A stretch of DNA of 64,000 nucleotides, from NCBI RefSeq assembly GCF_029168945.1, contig NC_083610.1:76127580-76191579 (forward strand). Reading direction: 5' to 3'. A program made the translations under genes and the position numbers. Shown in pieces: positions 57,401 to 64,000 of this stretch (position 1 is its first letter; every line of letters begins with the position of its first letter). The stretch comes from Cannabis sativa. Its lineage: Eukaryota > Streptophyta > Magnoliopsida > Rosales > Cannabaceae. Under the pieces are notes generated by a model. That model worked only from the letters and a program-made list of their open reading frames with translations, searched no databases and was not told the origin of the DNA.

Positions 57401-58630
57401 TAATTTCATCAGAAATAATGAGTGGGATCTTGCATTAATTAGACAGTGGTTTAATTTCGATGACACTAGACGGATTCTGAATATATCACTTCCAGCCTGA
57501 GTATTGGTTGATACAATCTGCCTGCCAGAACCGAGTGGTGAGTTCTCTATAAAATCTGCCTACCGTTTGTCCTTGAACATTGATACAAACCGGCCTGAGT
57601 ATACTAAATGGAAAACCGTTTGGGGAGTGAGGATTCACAACCGTCTTAAGATGATATGGTGGAAAATACTGTCCAATAGCCTTCTCACCAAAGCTAGGCT
57701 TAGTATGGTGTTTGCCTTGGATAACGCCCTCTGCCCTCTTTGCAACATGGATGAAGAAAATTCTCTTCACTTGCTCTGGAGCTGTGAGTTCACAAGAGCC
57801 ATATGGTTTGGTTGCATGTGGCAAGTGCGTACAAATGCGCTCACGGCTGCAAGTTGGGAGGATTGGCTGGTGTGGTTCTCGGATGAAGATAAACGCCCTA
57901 ATCGAATGCACCTTCACCTGTTTCTGGGAGGAACAGCAACGGTGTTTGAAGAAATCTGGAGAGTTAGAAACAAACTAACTCATGACAACACGCATGAACC
58001 TTTGCCAGTTTTGATCCATCGCATAAATCAACGCCTCATGGAACTTACATCAGTTCATGATGGATACTGCTCTGTTCAAATGACCTGGCTTCCTCCCCCT
58101 CCAGGTTGGATAATGTGTAACACGGATATTTCCTTGGGAAATTCTGAATCGGCAGGGGCAGCTATATTTCGTAATGACAAAGGTGACACACTAAAGATCT
58201 ATACTTTCCATTCCTATTACATGGACTCACTTGCAGGGGAAGTTTATGCTTTAGTTAAAGGAGCTGAAATGGCTTCTGAGTTGGGCTTCAACAAGGTCAT
58301 TTTCCAAAGTGACTCCATTAATGCGATCAATGCGATTCAGTGCAACCAGTCCTCCTTAAGAACCAATCACCACAACATCCAAAGCCTTCTGCTCAAATTC
58401 GACAGTGCAGTGTCTGCTCAAATTCGACAGTGCAGTGTCTGCTCAAATTCGACAGTGCAGTGTCTGCTCTCAACTTGTGGGAGGCTCATTGGATCCGAAG
58501 AAACTTAAATGGTGTGGCCCATGATGCGGCTCGCTGGGCAAATCGACACGGAATGTTTGGGTGCTTCGATTTGGTCAATTTTGGTGGTTCCCTGTACCCT
58601 TGGGATGCAGATGGCCATGTGTTATCCTAG
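54490..58630 (+). pseudogene. LINE ORF2: endonuclease, reverse transcriptase, zf-RVT, RNase H
   Basis: The start ATG at 54,490 overlaps the ORF1 stop (ATGA). Endonuclease: [26 protein letters not shown] near 54,897 and [11 protein letters not shown] near 55,170. [21 protein letters not shown] near 55,846, [26 protein letters not shown] near 56,415 and the catalytic FADDIILF near 56,560. zf-RVT: WWKILSNSLLTKARL near 57,657, with CPLCNMDEENSLHLLWSC. RNase H: NTDISLGNSESAGAAIF near 58,120 and FQSDSINAINAI. Stops are at 54,505, 54,700, 56,098, near 56,181, 56,994 and 57,498, and a frameshift is near 56,310. A 25-bp triplication shifts the frame in RNase H. Confidence 0.9.
58391..58465 (+). repeat. 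Three perfect 25-bp tandem repeats inside the LINE RNase H region
   Basis: Copies at 58,391-58,415, 58,416-58,440 and 58,441-58,465 are identical, each beginning GCTCAAATTC. The extra 50 bp shift the frame; the normal C-terminal reading (LNLWEAHWIRRNLNGVAHDA) resumes after them in another frame. Confidence 0.95.
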
Positions 58631-58800
58631 TTTGTTAGTTTCTTGTTTTTTTAGAAGTTAGACTCTATTGCTGGTTTTTTTTGTTTTGTTGGCTTAGTTT
58701 TTTGTTGTTTGCTTTCTCTGGTCCCCTGCTGTGTGGGGCTTTGTTGTTTGCTCTTGCCTTAATGGCTCTTAATCAAAAAAAAAAAAAAAAAACATTTTTC

Positions 58801-61160
58801 GAAAATGCTTTAAAATAAAATAAAATAAATTCTGAAAAATTATTCTAATTTATGTTGGTCCAAAATTAATTAAAAAAAATAATTTTGAACACAAATATAA
58901 TTTTCTATTTAATTAAATATTAAGAAAATTATCAAATATTTAAGTGTCATGATTAAAATTAACTTAAATATTAATTTTATATTTAATTAAATATAACTAG
59001 AAAAATACTTCAAGCAAACAGAAAATAACTATCTAAACTTTCACTAACTAATTACTTTATTTTCTAATTATAATATATTTTAATCCATTTATTTTTATTA
59101 ATCATTAATGAAAAATTTATTTGATTTAAGCTGATCTAAAATTAATTAAAATAATTAATTTTCAACTTTAATCTATTTTAAAAAAAAAAAAAATCAAAAT
59201 TATCTACATTTAAGAAAAAAAAATACAATTTCAAATTTATTAAAAATGATTAATAAAATAAAATAAAATATATTTTGAAAATTATTCTAATTTAAGTTGT
59301 TCCAAAATTAAAATTTCTAACTTAAAATACTTTTCTATTTAATTAAATATTCCGAAAATAATAATATATTAGTATCAAGAATAAAATAAACTTATGTATT
59401 TAATTTTTAATTTAATTAAATGTATTAAATATAAGAATTAAATAATTAAGTATAAAATTAACTTAATTATTAATTCTAATTCAATACTAGGAAAAATATT
59501 CTAATTTCAATTGGTCCAAAATTAATTAATAATTAATTAATTTTTAACTTAAAAGATTTTCCTAATTAAATATTAGAAAATATAATTAGTTACTAGAAAT
59601 AACTATCTAGAATATATTTTATTAACTAAGTGTTTTTCTAAAATTAACTTTAAAATATTCAATGAAAAATAAATTTTATATATTTTAAAGTTAATTATGT
59701 TGCTAATTTAATTTTAATTAGGTCAGACTAATATAATTAACCTAATACAATTATTTAAATAAGGCAAATGGGCCTTCACAATTAGGGTGGTTCATGTGAG
59801 GGAGGGCTGTGTTCAGTATGTCGTACCCACTTCTATGGCCCCCTAACTTTCACCCAAGGCCCAAACGAGAGGAATTTAACCTTTAAATAAATAATTGTTA
59901 TTCATTGAATAAGCCCAATTCTAATTGGGCCTAACTAAAATTACTTATGTGAAATTTTATTTTAGCAACTTAGTCCATTTAATTAATTAAACTTAAATGG
60001 GCTTCCAATATGCATCTAAGCCCAAAAGCAAACACATAGGCTCACATAGGTCAAATGATTTGGATGGACCGTATCATGTTACTAGGTTTACATAGATAAA
60101 AGAAATTGCAAAATTTACCTGTTACAAATTATTTATAAGATCTATTGAAAATTGGACTATGGTTAAAATCAAATTATTGGATCTGTCAACAAATTAATCA
60201 TAGCAATTTAGATCAAATAAATAATAGGTTTGTAAAAAAAAAAATTGAATAAATAAATAATCAAACATTACAAACAACATGTAACAGATAACTAGAAATT
60301 GAAATTTAGGTTGTTAGAGAATATTTGAAAAAATTCAAAAACTAACAAATCTCCTAAATATCCTAAATTCTAACTTAAATTCAAATATCTAACCAATTTT
60401 CAAATTTCAAGTTTATTTAAAATTTAAATTAATTAAATATCTATTAAGATAATAAAATATAATATCTTGAATTTTAAAATTTAGATATTCATAATATTAT
60501 ATTCTTAATTTTATAATTTAATAAATTAAATATTAGCAAAATAAACAATTTAAAAAATAAGATATTTTATGGTTAGGATATTATCAATTTTATTAAAAAA
60601 AAAAAATATCCTAAAATTTCTATTCAAACCTACATTACCAAAATTTCATGTTATTTTTGCCAAAATTAATTTTAATTCAAAAATATATCTAATAAGATAA
60701 AATGTCAAAACTAACATTTTTCAAATTTTATAATTTAATTTAATAAAATATATTTCAAAAATAACAAATTTTAAAATATATATATATATATATATATATG
60801 GTTAGCAAATTTATAAATTCAAACTAGATTATTTTTAATATTATTAATATTTTAATATCAAAATAAGATCATTCAAATTTTAATAATAAAAATAAGTAAT
60901 ATCTAATCTTATAATTAAAATAAATAAAATAATCAAAAAATTTAAAATTAACCATAAAGCTACTTTTGTGGAAAAATCAAATTTTCAAATTCAAAGCCTA
61001 CTAATATCTAAAACTAATTTTAATTAATTAAAATTAATAAAAATTAATTTTATTTTGATAATTAGATTTTTTAATTGAAAATTTAGATTCTACACAAAAT
61101 TCTACCAAAATTTGAATTTTGTTTCAATGAAAAATGCTTTTTGAATTAAAAAATATGACA
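58801..61160 (-). other. AT-rich leader of the Copia, part 2
   Basis: No gene, very high A+T. Repeated short strings (TAATTTAAGTTGGTCC-like, AAAATTAATTAAA) recur on both sides of the LINE insertion, supporting continuity with 52,640-52,910. A moderately GC-rich patch lies near 59,760-59,880. A dinucleotide (AT)n run occurs at about 60,776-60,799. I see no primer binding site. Confidence 0.6.
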
Positions 61161-61376
61161 ACAAGTTTGGTGCACAGGGATATGCATTGCATACCCCTGC
61201 GCGCGCGGAAGTGGGGTGCTGACCGAGATAAAGGGCTGCATGCAGCCTCAGTGGCTGAGAAAACTCGGCGTGACACGGTTTTAGATAGCCCGTGTCCGAG
61301 TTTCCTCTGTCAGGTTGTCTGAAACCGCGTGAGGAAGCCGAGTGATGCACCTCGCGCGCGCACGTGTGTGCAACCC
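61160..61376. other. GC-rich island with inverted repeats
   Basis: About 215 bp, sharply GC-richer than the surrounding DNA. It is flanked by GCGCGCG tracts (61,200-61,207 and 61,353-61,361). Inside, AACTCGGCGTGACACGG (61,263-61,279) pairs with CCCGTGTCCGAGTT (61,289-61,302) across a short loop. Open frames across it on both strands resemble nothing I know. It lies in the Copia leader next to the 5' LTR. Confidence 0.7.
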
Positions 61377-61576
61377 AAATTCAGATATTTTCATCCAACT
61401 TCAAAAAATGATAAGTAATTCATAAAAAAATCAAATTAAGTTCAGTAAAAGCCTAAATTCATTAATTTTTTGTCTACTTTACAGTAAAAATATTTCCAGA
61501 ATGAAATAAAAAATATTTTACAGCATACATTGCGATTTCCATACAATCATCAAATAAGCACATAAACCATCCAAAT

Positions 61577-63051
61577 CAAGTGTGTTCATCATCATTTGAT
61601 TTGAGGTCATCACTATCTATTTATAGGCAACCAGCTAGGTTTAGGTTTGAACTATTTGGCAATAAAATATTGAAAAAATAAATGGTAAAATCCCTTCAAG
61701 TAGCCGACCATAGGATGTGGGCCCCCACTTTACAATTTTGCCACTTTTCAACAATTTGTCTTATTTTGTCAAAAATGCCATTTTTTTCCAATTCAACCAC
61801 TTAAATGTCAAAACTATTTATTTAATAATTAAAATTAATTATCAAATAAAATTGCCATTTAACATATTTATTAATTAGACTTAATAAAGTCTCTCAATTA
61901 ACAAATAAACCCTAAAATCTCTTTTCTTCACAATTAAGCCCTAGCTTAGTGAAAATTCATGAACTAGACGTAGTCTAATTTTAGAATTATAAATGATTAA
62001 TTAAAATCAATTATCTGAGTCTTAAATGCAGTATTGTCTCAACTAGTATGGGGACCATGGGCCTATACAACCGAGCTTTCAATAAGCAGAACTAGAATTT
62101 ACCAAGTAAATTCCCTAACTTATTAATTCCTTATTGCATCCACAGTAGAACTGGGAATTGCACTCTCAGTCATATAGAACGCTCTAAATGTTCCACGATA
62201 TAGATATGCTATAAACATTTAACTATCGTTCTAATCCCAATAATCAAAAATCCTCTATAAATGATTTACTCCGAGTGGGGACAAATTTACCGTTTCACCC
62301 CTCAATGTATTTTATCCTTAAAACACTTAACTTCCTATAAATGATATTTCAGTGAGCTAATATAATCACTGAAACAAGAGCTCTTCCATTTATCTATATT
62401 AAGCCAAGCTCGAAGGAAATCATCGTTTCACTTTTATGTCTAGATAGAAGCTATAGATTCCATATCTATGTTTAGCGCTCCCACTCAATTGTACTGTCAT
62501 GTTCCCAAAATGTACGTATTACCCTGACCAAAAAATAGGTTAACTAACAAATCAAAGAACATGAATAACACTCTTGAGATTGAACCTAAGCATGTCAGGA
62601 TTTAGATCTTTTAATCTAAGATCAACCAGTGGTATTGACTTAGAAAGATACAACGGTAAGATTATAATATCTTTACCAAGATCAATATCGGTCTCAGTCT
62701 ATTGTATACTCCATACATCCGAAACTAGCATACTTTGCCAATGTTCTGGAAAGAACATAACACTTATCCAAGGTGTAAGTATACTTTATCGCTGATTATC
62801 ACATCAGTGTAAATCCAGTGCACTGATGAATCAGGGACATTGTCTTTTGAAGCATATAATCACAATTACATTCCACTGTGTTGACATCACTGTAATTGTG
62901 AATAACTATATGTTCTGGACTTAACAGATTTTGTACAGATTAAACCATAAACATGAAAACAATATGTAAACATAAATGATTTCTAATCTTTTATTGATAA
63001 CAAATCAGATTAGATTGAAATGGGTTTTATTTAGGGCATATAATCCCAACA
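61577..63051 (-). repeat. Copia 5' LTR, partial but retaining the U3 promoter region
   Basis: Matches the other LTR copies from CAAGTGTGTTCATCATC (61,577) to the CCCAACA end at 63,051, plus about 231 bp (61,617-61,850) missing in the left copies. The inner 380 bp (TGTTGGAATA side) and the primer site are not found, so a deletion or replacement has removed the U5 end. Sequence divergence from the left copies is moderate. Confidence 0.78.
61617..61626 (-). promoter_or_regulatory. TATA box of the Copia 5' LTR
   Basis: The minus strand reads CTATAAATAG. It lies in the part of the LTR that the 3' LTR copies have lost, oriented toward gag. Confidence 0.65.
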
Positions 63052-64000
63052 TATCCCACGTCAAGTTGTTCCCTTTAATGGGAATGTCCATCAAAGCATG
63101 ACACTTAATCAGCTCAGTAGTGAGAGAAATTGGTCTTTCCCTTTTGACCCGACACGCTCAGAGCTACTCAAAACAAAATTCACATCTCCCAAGATAACCA
63201 GGGCCCGACAAATTTGCTACCAACTTCCATAATATTTGACTAGAATTTCTTCTTCTCTTGGAAGTAGGTGGCCCGTAAACACAAGACAATAACCAAGGAT
63301 CATGCTCAAGGTCAGAGTACACAATGCCAAAAATATGGTTTTTAGATATACAAATGCTTTCAAAAATAAAACCCGCTTTCCAAGCTAAAATAATATCCCC
63401 CGTACTATCGACAATAGGCACTATAATATTAAAATAAAAATGTAAGTTCTTAAAAGAACGTACCAAAAAGGTAGCATCAGTTCGGTAATAAAGATAAAGT
63501 GAGGAGAGCACGACCGAGTGAGGGCTTTTAATGCCAAAACTGTAGAGGGTGGTCTACCCCAATCCTCTACAGTTCCAAGCAACGCCTCTCATGGCTCCTG
63601 TGGAGGAGGGACACCATCCTCCTCCAAAAGGGTCAAACCACCAACTGACACACCAATCGCGGATCCCTCATCCTCAATCACAATATCCTCCTTGATATGG
63701 ATTATAATGTCCATAAACCGAGCTTTGGTTTTCCATGCTATCAGTCTAGTTGACTGTCCCAAAGAGATCGGTTTGTCAACTTACTGAGAACATACTGTAT
63801 TAACCTCAGTGTAATTAATCTTCTCCACTTCATCACTGGCCATAGGTTCATCTGAAAAAATCAGTAGAAACCCGAATAACATTAGCATCATCATCTCCAT
63901 ACACCAGACCAACTCCACATGGGAAATCTTTGACCACACGCTTCACTCTTCTAATGAACAGGTTTGGCTTTCTCCCAGGAGAAAAAGTTTCAAAATCCAA
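63052..64000 (-). pseudogene. LINE-1 (nested) segment 1: ORF1 end and start of ORF2 endonuclease
   Basis: From 64,000 leftward the ORF1 tail reads PGRKPNLFIRRVKRVVKDFP, and later DEGSAIGVSVGGLTLLEEDG, ending at a TGA (63,589-63,591). ORF2 starts in the overlapping ATG (63,590-63,592): MRGVAWNCRGLG, then DIILAWKAGFIFE, WLLSCVYGPP near 63,270 and GNNLTW at 63,052-63,070, the first half of the endonuclease domain. Frameshifts near 63,560 and 63,200 interrupt it. TATCC at 63,052-63,056 is the Copia target copy; the domain continues at 36,774. The LINE 5' end is outside the window. Confidence 0.85.

Larger units (their letters stand above)
52920..58791 (+). mobile_element. L1-type LINE, near full length, inserted in the Copia leader
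   Basis: The element is 5,872 bp, flanked by the 9-bp direct repeat ACATTTTTC at 52,911-52,919 and 58,792-58,800. It has ORF1, ORF2 and a terminal A-tract of about 18 (58,775-58,791). After the right repeat the leader resumes (GAAAATGC). All expected LINE domains are present in order. Six stops and several frameshifts make it inactive. Confidence 0.92.
36775..63051 (-). mobile_element. Non-autonomous Copia with gag only, expanded by nested insertions
   Basis: Ends are TGTTGGAATA at 36,775 and ATCCCAACA at 63,051, with the target duplication TATCC at 36,770-36,774 and 63,052-63,056. The minus-strand order is 5' LTR (partial), long AT-rich leader, gag, about 1.9 kb of non-coding DNA, polypurine tract GTGGGAGTT, 3' LTR. 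No protease, integrase or reverse transcriptase of its own is present. The span is inflated by the tandem duplication (with a Gypsy copy) and by a plus-strand LINE. The Copia family assignment rests on the gag type. Confidence 0.85.

Noticed and set aside
58391..58465. Possible CRISPR-like array
   Set aside because: Three direct repeats with no spacers inside a LINE coding region; simple tandem triplication.
60776..60799. (AT)n run as a regulatory site
   Set aside because: Ordinary dinucleotide microsatellite in AT-rich leader.
63518..63787. Plus-strand 89-residue frame near the right end
   Set aside because: Antisense to the LINE ORF1/ORF2 junction, which reads well on the minus strand.

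Overview
This window is plant nuclear DNA, almost certainly from a eudicot. It is AT-rich and made entirely of transposable elements inserted into one another. I found no host gene, rRNA, tRNA gene or CRISPR array. The plant assignment rests on the families present: CACTA transposase (TNP2 plus DUF4218), a Tekay/Del-like chromovirus with a chromodomain, Athila-like elements with a tRNA-Asp primer site, Copia elements and L1-type LINEs. I cannot name the species from sequence alone. Four retroelement insertions are confirmed by exact target-site duplications (TSDs), and two LINE insertions by direct repeats of 16 and 9 bp.

Layout, left third (1-21,592). A minus-strand CACTA transposase gene runs from about 20,264 down past the left edge. 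It is split by an Athila-like gag-protease element with an inner LINE (761-8,857), a solo LTR of the same family (9,147-10,568) and a second, very young gag-protease element (10,957-18,942; TSD CCTCT; its LTRs differ by about one base). A piece of the CACTA gene plus the LTR junction occurs twice, which implies a tandem duplication with its junction at 8,853-8,857. To the right of the CACTA is a decayed Copia reverse transcriptase fragment on the plus strand (20,268-21,592).

Layout, middle and right (21,593-64,000). One minus-strand LINE underlies this whole region and is cut into four pieces (64,000-63,052; 36,774-36,503; 29,825-28,677; 22,375-21,593). The insertions separating them are a non-autonomous gag-protease element (22,376-28,676; TSD GAAGA), a 5'-truncated Tekay-like Gypsy (29,826-36,502), and a minus-strand Copia with gag but no pol (36,775-63,051; TSD TATCC). 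The Copia itself contains a second, plus-strand LINE (52,920-58,791; TSD ACATTTTTC). A unit of about 10.87 kb holding the Gypsy, a LINE piece and the 3' half of the Copia is tandemly duplicated (29,826-40,403 and 40,404-51,268).

How the parts work together. Three elements carry gag and protease but no reverse transcriptase, and the Copia carries gag only. They would need enzymes from autonomous relatives outside the window. The points most worth a second look are: (i) differences between the two 10.87-kb copies fall mostly at CAG/CTG trinucleotides, usually as a spurious CG, and create most of the apparent stops and frameshifts, which suggests methylation-linked sequencing error; (ii) a short hairpin sits 18-20 nt upstream of the 3' LTR in all the Gypsy-type elements; (iii) ORF1 and ORF2 overlap by ATGA in both LINEs where the junction can be read; (iv) the protease ORF of the young element is fused to what looks like an Athila integrase C-terminal tail.
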